The notes under the pieces are model-generated. The model was not told where the DNA came from. It was given only the letters and a program-made list of their open reading frames with translations, and searched no databases. Shown here in pieces: positions 1-6,575 of a stretch of DNA of 64,000 bases. The position numbers were made by a program, and so were the translations under genes. Origin of the DNA: Micromonospora radicis (GTDB lineage Bacteria > Actinomycetota > Actinomycetes > Mycobacteriales > Micromonosporaceae); assembly GCF_003583405.1 (NCBI RefSeq), contig NZ_QXEC01000014.1:62001-126000 (forward strand). Reading direction: 5' to 3'. Within the stretch, counting starts at the first letter, position 1. Each line of letters opens with the position of its first letter.

Positions 1-1
1 G

Positions 2-205
2 GCCGACGCCGACGTGGTGATCGCCGTCGGCTGGCCACAGCCGGACCGGTTGCGGTCCTGGTTCACCGAGGTCACCCCGGCGGGCCGGGTCGACCAGCGG
101 GTCGAGGTCGACAACGACGAGAACGGCGGGCCGATCTGGCTGTGCCGCGGGCTGCGCCGTCCGTGGGCCGAGATCTGGGACACCGAGGTACGCCACACCG
201 GGTGA
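2..205 (+). CDS. C-terminal end of an unidentified protein (5' part outside the window)
   Basis: The frame is open from the first bases of the window and stops at 203-205, giving about 67 residues that begin A-D-A-D-V-V-I-A-V-G-W. The tail is acidic and then Trp/Arg rich, with a WLCRG motif and no membrane segment. It reminds me of the soluble C-terminus of actinobacterial GT39/ArnT-like membrane glycosyltransferases, but that is memory of similar tails, not a demonstrated match. No start is visible because the gene begins upstream. A small hairpin follows the stop. Confidence 0.5.
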   Translation, partial: ADADVVIAVGWPQPDRLRSWFTEVTPAGRVDQRVEVDNDENGGPIWLCRGLRRPWAEIWDTEVRHTG

Positions 206-211
206 CCCCGT

Positions 212-239
212 CCCGCACGTAGCGCCATGACCGTGCGGG
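212..239. terminator. Short GC-rich hairpin after the partial gene
   Basis: The 8-bp arms CCCGCACG (212-219) and CGTGCGGG (232-239) pair around a 12-nt loop. It lies just after the stop at 205 and before the promoter of the next gene. There is no T-tract, which is usual for actinobacterial terminators. Confidence 0.4.
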
Positions 240-260
240 TGGGCGGGCTAAGGTGCTGCG

Positions 261-1028
261 ATGGGCATCCACTCCGCCGCGATCGAGGCGCTCAAGGCCG
301 ATCCCGCCACTGCCTCGCTGCGCCGCTCGCTGGAGGTCTACTACGGCGACCCCGGGCGGGACGCGGCCATGGACGCCTTCTATGCCCGTTTCGTACGCTC
401 CGGCGACCTGGTCTTCGATATCGGTTCGCACGTGGGCGACCACATCGGCAGTTTCCGCCGGCTCGGTGCCCGGGTGGTCGCCGTCGAGCCGCAGCCGCTC
501 TGCCTGCGGGCACTGCGGGCCATCTACGCCGACGACGACCAGGTCACCGTGGTCGAGGCGGCCTGCGGGGCGCAGCCGGGGCGGGTCGGTTTCCTGGTCA
601 ACTCCGCCAACCCGACGGTCTCCACCGCCTCCACCGACTTCGTCGCCGCAGCCATCGGCGCCGGTGGCTGGGAAGGCCAGGTGTGGGACGGCCAGATCGA
701 GGTGCCGGTCACCACCGTCGACGCCCTGATCGCCGAGTACGGCACCCCGACCTTCGTCAAGATCGACGTGGAGGGCTTCGAGGACGCCGTCCTGGCCGGT
801 CTGAGCCGTTCACTGCCCGCGCTGTCGTTCGAGTTCACCACCATCAGCCGGTCGGTGGCGCTGCGTTGCCTGGACCGGCTGGCCACGCTCGGCTTCGGTG
901 GCTTCGACGTGGCACTGGGCGACGAGAAGGTGTTGACCCTCGGCTGGGTCGGTGCCGTCGAGATGGCCACCCACCTGCTCACCCTGCCGCACGAGGTCAA
1001 CTCGGGCGACGTGTACTGCGTACGCTGA
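261..1028 (+). CDS. FkbM family SAM-dependent methyltransferase
   Basis: The 255-aa protein has the Rossmann SAM-binding motif VFDIGSHVGDH at residues 51-61, the acidic end of strand 2 (VVAVEP, about 72-77) and the FkbM signature KIDVEGFE at 167-174. The family O-methylates sugars or natural products; the substrate cannot be read from sequence. A -10-like TAAGGT (249-254) ends 6 nt before the ATG and no Shine-Dalgarno is visible, so the mRNA is probably leaderless. It stands alone and is followed within a few bases by an unrelated small gene. Confidence 0.85.
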   Translation: MGIHSAAIEALKADPATASLRRSLEVYYGDPGRDAAMDAFYARFVRSGDLVFDIGSHVGDHIGSFRRLGARVVAVEPQPLCLRALRAIYADDDQVTVVEAACGAQPGRVGFLVNSANPTVSTASTDFVAAAIGAGGWEGQVWDGQIEVPVTTVDALIAEYGTPTFVKIDVEGFEDAVLAGLSRSLPALSFEFTTISRSVALRCLDRLATLGFGGFDVALGDEKVLTLGWVGAVEMATHLLTLPHEVNSGDVYCVR

Positions 1029-1032
1029 GGCG

Positions 1033-1500
1033 GTGCTGTCGCAGATCAACGGCCTGTCGGGACACTTCACCGAGGACAGCCTGCGGGCCTACCTGCTCAG
1101 TCGGGCGACCCGCGCCGACAACGGTTGTCTCCTGGTACGCGGCTACGGCAGCCGGCGCGGCGTGCACCAGAAGCTCGCCGGCCGGGCCTGGGCGCACATC
1201 GCGGCGTACGTGGTCCTCGTCGGCGGCTATGACCCGACCCTGCGGGTCCACCACGACTGCGGTACCCCCGACTGCATCGAACCGGGCCATCTGCGTCAAC
1301 TGAGCCACCCGGACAGCTGCCGCGAACGCACCCAGCGCCCCCGGTGCCGCAACGGCCACGAGCGGGAGACCGATCCGGCGACCGGTCGCCTCCGGCGGGT
1401 GTGCCGTACCTGCAACCGGCAGGCCCAGCAGCGCTGGCGGGAACGGCAGGCCGCCGAGGTCGTCGCGGCCCGCGCCACGTACGCCCCGCCCCCCTCCTGA
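1033..1500 (+). CDS. HNH-endonuclease-like protein with a second zinc-binding cluster
   Basis: From the GTG at 1033 the product is 155 aa. Residues 73-91 contain the HNH_3-like pattern V-H-H-D-C-G-T-P-D-C-I-E-P-G-H-L, with two metal-binding cysteines and the final His. A second cluster, C-R-N-G-H (105-109) then C-R-T-C (124-127), looks like a zinc knuckle, and the tail is basic. Such proteins occur as phage or homing-type nucleases and as stand-alone actinobacterial genes. The frame is open upstream to 952, but that part overlaps the methyltransferase gene, so the GTG just after that stop is preferred. No mobile-element ends flank this gene itself. Confidence 0.7.
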   Translation: MLSQINGLSGHFTEDSLRAYLLSRATRADNGCLLVRGYGSRRGVHQKLAGRAWAHIAAYVVLVGGYDPTLRVHHDCGTPDCIEPGHLRQLSHPDSCRERTQRPRCRNGHERETDPATGRLRRVCRTCNRQAQQRWRERQAAEVVAARATYAPPPS

Positions 1501-1603
1501 CTTCCGCTGGGGCCACGGAACCCCGCCGCGACACCAGCGTAAGTCCTTACGCACCTTAACAGTCATTATGATGCATCAGGCTTTTGCCCGTTTTGTGGCG
1601 GAT

Positions 1604-1639
1604 AATTAATGGATTGTCGGTCAATGTAATCCATTAATT
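1604..1639. repeat. AT-rich perfect inverted repeat
   Basis: AATTAATGGATT (1604-1615) and AATCCATTAATT (1628-1639) are perfect 12-bp arms around a 12-nt loop. The segment is strikingly AT-rich for this genome. It could be a terminator, an operator or a scar of an inserted element; no gene is seen between 1501 and 1864. Confidence 0.6.
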
Positions 1640-1687
1640 GGTCAAGCCGACCGCCAGACCCAACCCCGCCGCCCCACTGAGACCGCC

Positions 1688-1722
1688 GGGCGATCGTTGG
1701 CCGGGCCGGCCAACGATCGCCC
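1688..1722. repeat. 35-bp near-perfect palindrome
   Basis: Arms 1688-1704 and 1706-1722 are perfectly complementary over 17 bp (left arm GGGCGATCGTTGGCCGG) with a single central base at 1705. It lies in the non-coding stretch after the HNH gene. A terminator is possible, but a one-base centre cannot form a normal loop without melting inner pairs, so a protein-binding palindrome or cruciform site is also plausible. Confidence 0.6.
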
Positions 1723-1869
1723 GCACCACCGTCGACCTGATGGCGCGAACGACTCACCCCACCCCCACCCCACTCCCCGCGCATACCCCGCGCCCCCACT
1801 CCGCGATGCCGACGGGCGCGGCGGGGGTGGGGGTGTCAGTCGAGGACGGGGATCAGTTGACCCGCAGCT

Positions 1870-1907
1870 GGCCCAGCCGTAGCTTCCAGCGAAAAATCAA
1901 CGCTAAG
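1870..1907 (+). repeat. Left terminal inverted repeat of the Tn3 element
   Basis: The 38 bases start GGCCCAGCCGTAGCTTCCAG and end CGCTAAG. Compared with the reverse complement of the right end, only four positions differ (three near the outer edge, one in the AT-rich box). The outer end begins GGCC rather than the usual GGGG of Tn3 elements. Confidence 0.93.
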
Positions 1908-2144
1908 AAGTTGATCTAGGCGAGTGGGGCGGCGTGTCCCTCTGGGGACCGCCGACCCCAACGCAGCATGTGGCCGGCCCCCCCCGGGTGCCGGCCGTGC
2001 TGCGCGTCGTTGACGGTGGTGCGGCAGAGGTGGCACCGGGCCGTCGACGTGCGACCCCTTCGCCTTGTGCCTCGATCGGGCGTGGTGGTTGGTGACGGTC
2101 CGGCGGCGGCGAATGTGAAATGCGGTTAGGACTTGGCGCAGGGG

Positions 2145-2268
2145 TGTCCGAGAATCGATCGTTTCCCGAACAAGATCAAAAAGTAGATCGGCGATCGGTC
2201 AGGGCTGTCCAACAAACCTGTCCAGAAACCGGGCGTGTCCAAGAATCCGCCGCAGCGCTTGTTGGGCA
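2145..2268. other. res-like resolution site
   Basis: Several copies of a resolvase half-site resembling the gamma-delta consensus (TGTCCNANAA) are clustered here: TGTCCGAGAATC (2145-2156), TGTCCAACAAAC (2206-2217), TGTCCAGAAACC (2219-2230) and TGTCCAAGAATC (2236-2247). The first pairs with inverted GTTTCCCGAACA (2161-2172) to form a 28-bp dyad with AT at its exact centre, as in crossover site I. An inverted partial half-site, GTTGGGCA (2261-2268), may close site III. The cluster lies directly before the resolvase gene, as in Tn3 elements. Confidence 0.65.
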
Positions 2269-2305
2269 CCATGGACGGCATGGGGCCACCCCCGCGCCCG
2301 TTCCG

Positions 2306-3122
2306 GTGGACCTTCTCGCGCCCGCTCCGCTTGCCGGGGTGCTCGTCGGCTACGGCCGGGTGTCGACCCGCGAGCAGAACCTCGCCCGCCAGGAGGCTGC
2401 GCTGACCGCGGCCGGCTGCTGTCGGGGTACTCGTTGGAGTGCAGAGGTGAGTACGGCTAGATCAGCTGTACCTAGCTCTGCACTCCAGGCCGTACCCCGA
2501 CAGCTGCGCGCGCTGCTTCTTCGACAAGGCCTCGGGCAAGAACGCCGACCGGCCGGAGCTGGCCCGGATGTTCGACTACGTCCGGCCCGGTGATGCCCTG
2601 ACCGTGGTGTCGCTGGATCGGCTCGGCCGGTCCCTGGAGGACCTGATCGGCATCGTGGGTCGACTCAAGCGCCAGGGGGTGGGGTTCCTGTCGCTGCACG
2701 AGAAGTTGGACACCACCACCGCCGGCGGCATGTTCGTCTTCCACGTCTTCGCCGCCCTGGCCGAGTTCATTCGCACGATCATCGTGGCCAATACCAACGA
2801 GGGCCTGGCCGCCGCCCGCGCCCGCGGCCAGCGCTTGGGCCGGCCACCGGCGATGACTCCGGAGAAGCTCGCCTACGCCCGCCAATTGCTCACCGAGCCG
2901 GACCGGTCCATCAGCGCCATCGCCAAGCTCGTCGGCGTCTCGCGCAGCACCATATACAAGGCACTGCCCGAACTGCTGCCACCGCAGTTGGCGCAGCAGC
3001 GCCTCGCCGCCCAGATCGCCGCCCTGCCCGACGACACCCGGCCCGCGCCCGACCTCGCCCTGTACAATCCTCTGCTCAGCACCCCTCCGCGTGGCCGAGG
3101 CGGGCCCCACGCTGGGCAGTGA
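2306..3122 (+). pseudogene. tnpR: Serine resolvase (TnpR) interrupted by a MITE
   Basis: From the GTG at 2306 (or 2339) the frame encodes VLVGYGRVSTREQNLARQEA, containing the catalytic Ser of serine resolvases, and reaches L-T-A-A-G-C. An 83-bp insertion plus a 5-bp duplication (88 bp, not a multiple of 3) follows. After it the expected continuation C-F-F-D-K-A-S-G-K-N-A-D-R-P-E-L runs in another frame, through SLDRLGRSLEDL and a C-terminal helix-turn-helix (SISAIAKLVGVSRSTIYKAL), to the stop at 3120-3122. Removing the insertion restores one continuous resolvase of normal layout. The upstream frame runs through the MITE and ends out of frame at 2593, so an intact enzyme is not expected. An internal ATG at 2568 could yield only the part without the catalytic Ser. 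Confidence 0.85.
2420..2502. mobile_element. 83-bp hairpin MITE nested in the resolvase gene
   Basis: The terminal inverted repeats TGTCGGGGTAC (2420-2430) and GTACCCCGACA (2492-2502) are perfect over 11 bp. Further inside, TGGAGTGCAGAG (2435-2446) pairs with CTCTGCACTCCA (2476-2487), and GTACGGCT with AGCTGTAC near the centre, so almost the whole element folds into one long hairpin. It is flanked by the direct repeat GCTGC (2415-2419 and 2503-2507), a 5-bp target duplication. It encodes nothing. The parent transposase is not in this window. Confidence 0.85.
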
Positions 3123-3442
3123 GCGCTGAGAAGCCGCGACGGTCGGCTGTCATGATCGGCACGTTCTTACCCAGGGGACGTGAGACTGCCGGGTGGCGGC
3201 GTCACTGCGTCGACATGCTCCTGCAAGGGAAATTGGCGCACATAGACGCATGAGTCGGAGATGCTCTCTTCGTCTTTAATTCCCGTGCGTCTCCAGGCAG
3301 GGAGCGGACCTCCAAGTCATGCAAATGGCAGACAGCAAATCGGCAGCCTTGACGACGGCGACTGACAGTGCTTGGGTGAATTCGACTAGTCATCATCACA
3401 GCCATGCGCATGTGCCATCCGCAGCAAGGATCGGAGAATCGC
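3123..3442 (+). promoter_or_regulatory. Leader and likely promoter region of the cargo operon
   Basis: No gene is seen in these 320 bases. They are visibly less GC-rich than the surroundings, with runs such as GTCTTTAATTCCC near 3271. A TTGACG at 3349-3354 followed after 17 bp by TTGGGT is a weak sigma-70-like candidate upstream of the secreted-protein gene. AAGGATCGGAG at 3426-3436 could act as ribosome binding site for the ATG at 3443. Confidence 0.35.
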
Positions 3443-3826
3443 ATGAGGCGATCGACGGCGGCCGTGATGACGGTCGCCCTCGGGCTGTCCACTATCGCGG
3501 TGGCCAGTCCGGCATGGGCGAACCCGTCGGGCTGCTCCCAGGGCAACCCGATGATTTCCCAGAGCGGCGGCTACATGACTGCCGACAACGACGCGTACTG
3601 CTCCACGTCCGCGACCCGCACCTTCCGCATCGAGATCAAGAGGAACGTGAGCGCTCTGCCCGACCCGGTGGTGTCCAGCTACGACGACTACTACACGGGC
3701 AGATTCTACTACGCTAAGACCAGCAGCTGCGACGGCGGACGGACCGCGAACTACTACGGCCGCTCATTTTTCACCTCTCACCCGACCTATGAGGACACCG
3801 GCAACCTTCAGGTGACCACCTGCTGA
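3443..3826 (+). CDS. Small secreted four-cysteine protein (transposon cargo)
   Basis: The 127-aa product starts MRRSTAAVMTVALGLSTIAV and continues to an A-W-A-N signal peptidase site near residue 27. The mature part of about 100 aa is rich in Tyr, Ser and Thr, has exactly four Cys (the last is the C-terminal residue) and no membrane segment, which fits an exported, disulfide-bonded protein. I do not recognise a family; it lacks the lactococcin-972 pattern. The start at 3443 is preferred over 3404 because the signal peptide begins there after a GGAG-containing leader. The ABC exporter genes follow after 26 bp, so it may be a transported factor, a toxin-like peptide or an envelope accessory protein. 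Confidence 0.75.
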   Translation: MRRSTAAVMTVALGLSTIAVASPAWANPSGCSQGNPMISQSGGYMTADNDAYCSTSATRTFRIEIKRNVSALPDPVVSSYDDYYTGRFYYAKTSSCDGGRTANYYGRSFFTSHPTYEDTGNLQVTTC

Positions 3827-3852
3827 TCCTGACGCAATTCGGGGGACCCGCG

Positions 3853-4608
3853 ATGGATGACCCAGTCATCGGACACGGACTGGCGCAGCGGTACGGGAGG
3901 CGGAATGTGTTTCGCAATCTCGACGTCGTGGTTCCGCGCGGGGTGACGGTTCTGTTGGGCCCGAACGGGGCCGGGAAGACGACACTGCTGCACACCATCG
4001 TGGGTCTCAAGCGTCCGGTGGCGGGGAACCTTCACGTTCTCGGTCGTGATGTGCTGCGCCGCGGCGGTCTTCGGGCCGTCGCGGCGCGGATCGGTTTCCT
4101 GCCACAGACGGTGTCCCACTACCCCGGCTACACCGTCCGGGATTCCGTCGGCTACGCCGCTTGGCTCAAGGGCGTACCGGAGCGAGACATCGGCGTGAAG
4201 GTGGACCGGGCGCTGCGGTTGATGAATCTGTCCGGCCGGGCCGCCTCACGCATGGGCAGCTTGTCAGGCGGGCTGCTGCGCCGGGCCGGTATCGCGCAGG
4301 CGATCGTGCACGAGCCGGCGCTGCTCATTCTCGACGAGCCGGCGGCCGGTCTCGATCCCCAGCAGCGCATCGAGCTGCGTCGTGTTCTCCGGAAGGTTGC
4401 CGACACGGCCACCGTGCTGGTCAGTACGCACGTGGTGGACGACGCCCGGCACGTCGCGGACACCCTGATCGTGCTCAACGAGGGTTCGGTGGTGTTCACC
4501 GGGACGGTGGCCGGGCTGGAAGGCCTCGCCAGGACAGGAACGGACGGGGACAGCGATCTGGAGCGCGGCTATCTGGCCGCGCTGCGGCAGCCGGCGGTGC
4601 GCGCGTGA
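3853..4608 (+). CDS. ABC transporter ATP-binding protein (transposon cargo)
   Basis: This 251-aa ATPase has Walker A GPNGAGKTT (36-44), a Q-loop Gln near 85, an LSGGLLRR signature (137-144; the usual Gln after LSGG is replaced), Walker B LLILDEP (157-163) and an H-loop His near 193. Size and layout match ATPases of ABC-2 type exporters. A GGGGGA leader element sits about 8 nt before the ATG. The last codon overlaps the GTG of the next gene (GTGA), indicating translational coupling with the membrane components. The substrate is unknown; the adjacent secreted protein is the obvious candidate partner. Confidence 0.9.
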   Translation: MDDPVIGHGLAQRYGRRNVFRNLDVVVPRGVTVLLGPNGAGKTTLLHTIVGLKRPVAGNLHVLGRDVLRRGGLRAVAARIGFLPQTVSHYPGYTVRDSVGYAAWLKGVPERDIGVKVDRALRLMNLSGRAASRMGSLSGGLLRRAGIAQAIVHEPALLILDEPAAGLDPQQRIELRRVLRKVADTATVLVSTHVVDDARHVADTLIVLNEGSVVFTGTVAGLEGLARTGTDGDSDLERGYLAALRQPAVRA

Positions 4609-5867
4609 CCCCGGTCCGCATCGAGCTGCGCCGTGGGCCGGGCTTGTGGAGCCTGCCTGTCCTGGTAGGGCTCGGCGTGTTCATGGCCCGCGCCCAGATG
4701 AGCGCGGACAACGTCTGGTCGTACGCCACCGGCGCGGTGACGAGCGCCCCGGTGCTGATGGCTCCGCTAGCCGTGGGTGTTGCCGCCTGGGCGGGAGGCC
4801 GCTCGCAGCGCCGCGCAGCCCGCCACGCCTGGCTGCTGGCGGGCCGCGATCCGGCGCAGGCTCCGCTGGTCGAGGCCGGCGTGCTGGCGGCCTGCGCCAC
4901 CGTGGCCTACGCCCTGGTTTCGATGGTGACGCTGGTGCCCACGGCGGCGACCGCGACGTGGGGTGGCCCGTTCTGGTGGTGGCTGGCCTCGGCCGGGGTC
5001 GGATTCACCGCCGCCATCTGTGTCGCCTACGGCGTGGGCGTGCTGCTGCCAGGTCGGTTCACCCCGTTCATCGCCGCGCTGGTCACTTACCTGGCCACCA
5101 CCTGGAACCTCGGGCAGTACGGCACCTGGTACGCGATGTTCCCGTTCACCGTCGAGCTGATCCCACCGTTCAGCGCACCGCATGCCCCGACCATGCGCGG
5201 CCAGATGCTGTGGTTCACCGGCCTGGCGCTGCTGGCCCTGACCCTGGTCGCCGTCAAGGTGCGCTCCTCGGCCCGAGTGGTGATCCCGGCAGTCGGGGCG
5301 TCCCTGGCCTTGGCCGTCAGCGGCGCCGCGATCGTCATCGGCGAGAACGGCCGCTACGTCGACGTGAACCGCCACATCGTCTGGTCCTGCTCCGGCAGCT
5401 CACCCCAGGTGTGCATCCATCCCGCTTTCGCCAACAGCTTCTCGCCGATCAGTCAGCGGGCGCAGGCAATCACCCAGCGCCTGGCCGCCACACCATTCGC
5501 CATCAGCCGGGTGGAACAGCGCCCCCGAGGCGTGGGCGGCCTACCCACACCAGGCGCGATCGCCTACGCCCTCGACGCCCCCACCGTCGAGCACTACGAC
5601 CGCGCGAGCCTCGACATCGCCATCGCCGCCCTCGGCGTCGACTCCTGCGCCCACGGGCCCCGGCGGGACAACACCGCTCACGCCATGGCGCAACTCGTCG
5701 TGGCGTGGGCCGTCGGCGACGACAACCTGTTCACACCACGCACCCCTGATCAGCAGCAGGCCAAAGTGCACTTCCTCAGTCTGCCGCTGAGAAACCAGCA
5801 GCAGTGGCTCACCGCCCACGCCGGCGCCGTTCGTACCTGCTCCCTGGCCCCGCAGTCGTTCACATGA
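4605..5867 (+). CDS. Multi-spanning membrane protein, probable ABC permease (transposon cargo)
   Basis: Starting at the GTG overlapping the ATPase stop, the protein is 420 aa. About six hydrophobic segments fall in roughly residues 15-245 (for example VLMAPLAVGVAAWAGG, VLAACATVAYALVSMVTLV and LALAVSGAAIVIG). A soluble C-terminal part of about 170 residues with a few Cys follows and is probably extracytoplasmic. There is no classical ABC2_membrane motif that I can name, so the permease role rests on operon position. The C-terminal domain may bind a ligand or the secreted partner. It overlaps the next gene by ATGA. Confidence 0.75.
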   Translation: MTPVRIELRRGPGLWSLPVLVGLGVFMARAQMSADNVWSYATGAVTSAPVLMAPLAVGVAAWAGGRSQRRAARHAWLLAGRDPAQAPLVEAGVLAACATVAYALVSMVTLVPTAATATWGGPFWWWLASAGVGFTAAICVAYGVGVLLPGRFTPFIAALVTYLATTWNLGQYGTWYAMFPFTVELIPPFSAPHAPTMRGQMLWFTGLALLALTLVAVKVRSSARVVIPAVGASLALAVSGAAIVIGENGRYVDVNRHIVWSCSGSSPQVCIHPAFANSFSPISQRAQAITQRLAATPFAISRVEQRPRGVGGLPTPGAIAYALDAPTVEHYDRASLDIAIAALGVDSCAHGPRRDNTAHAMAQLVVAWAVGDDNLFTPRTPDQQQAKVHFLSLPLRNQQQWLTAHAGAVRTCSLAPQSFT

Positions 5868-6484
5868 TCGGCCCCCGGCTACTCCTGAAGTCCCGACGAG
5901 CGGCGCCCCTGCTGCTGGCCCTCATCACCGTCGCAGTCGTCGCCCGCGAGCTCGCAGGCCAACACCTGTTCATCGGCGCCAGCGAGCCGATCCCGCTACC
6001 CTGGGCCGCCGTTCTGCCCGCGATCACCGCCTACCTCACCACCGCCGCGGCGTGGTCGGCGCTGCCGATGCAGGAGCACCTCGCCGTGCGCCGTGTCGAC
6101 CTGTACGACCTGCTCTACCTGGCCGCGGCCGTCCTCATCGGCACCGCATTGGTCGCCTGGGCAGCCGAGCCGCTCACCGGCACCATCACCGAACCCGGCG
6201 CGCTACGCAACTACCTGGGCCTGCTCGGCTACTCCCTGCTCGGAGCCGCCGCCTTCCGCCTCAGCATGGGCTGGATGGTCCCCATCACGGCCTTCGGCAT
6301 CGGTTTGGTCGTCGCAGGCACCGGCACCAATCTTCCGCCGCTGGACTGGCCAGCCCGCAACGACACAGACCCGGCATCCTGGGCCGTCAGCACCGCGCTC
6401 CTGCTCACCGGACTGGCAGCCTTCGCCAGCCCCACGCGCCGACGCGCCTCAGCGTTGCATGCGGCGCGCGTCGAACTCGAGTAG
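5864..6484 (+). CDS. Second cargo membrane protein
   Basis: The 206-aa product starts at an ATG overlapping the preceding stop. It has about five to six hydrophobic stretches (APLLLALITVAVVA, AAVLPAITAYLTTAAAW, LLYLAAAVLIGTALVAW, LLGYSLLGAAAF, ITAFGIGLVVAGTG, ALLLTGLAAFA) and an Arg-rich cytoplasmic tail. No family is recognised. Gene order ATPase, large membrane protein, small membrane protein, all overlapping, suggests a heteromeric exporter or an immunity/efflux unit. The gene ends 91 bp before the convergent transposase stop. Confidence 0.75.
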   Translation: MIGPRLLLKSRRAAPLLLALITVAVVARELAGQHLFIGASEPIPLPWAAVLPAITAYLTTAAAWSALPMQEHLAVRRVDLYDLLYLAAAVLIGTALVAWAAEPLTGTITEPGALRNYLGLLGYSLLGAAAFRLSMGWMVPITAFGIGLVVAGTGTNLPPLDWPARNDTDPASWAVSTALLLTGLAAFASPTRRRASALHAARVELE

Positions 6485-6575
6485 AGGATCCGGTCGAGAC
6501 CTCAACCGTCGACGTTGCCCGCCCGCGCAGTATGACCGCAACCCCCGCCAGCAACGGCGGCTACCCGGGGCCGGC

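Noticed and set aside
1916..2125. Minus-strand frame with C-H-L-C...H-G-R-H motif between the left transposon end and res
   Set aside because: The frame is open but has no ATG, GTG or TTG except one Met near its end. It may be a remnant of a small zinc protein; I could not support it as a gene.
2418..2507. Hairpin in the resolvase gene as an integron attC site or group II intron remnant
   Set aside because: It lacks the attC core GTTRRRY/RYYYAAC and any intron domain V-like motif, and it has a clear 5-bp duplication and terminal repeats, so a MITE explains it better.
3443..3826. Secreted cargo protein as a lactococcin-972 family bacteriocin
   Set aside because: The characteristic G-x-W, Y-S-N-Y/H and C-terminal A-x-W-A pattern is absent; only size, secretion and an adjacent ABC unit agree.
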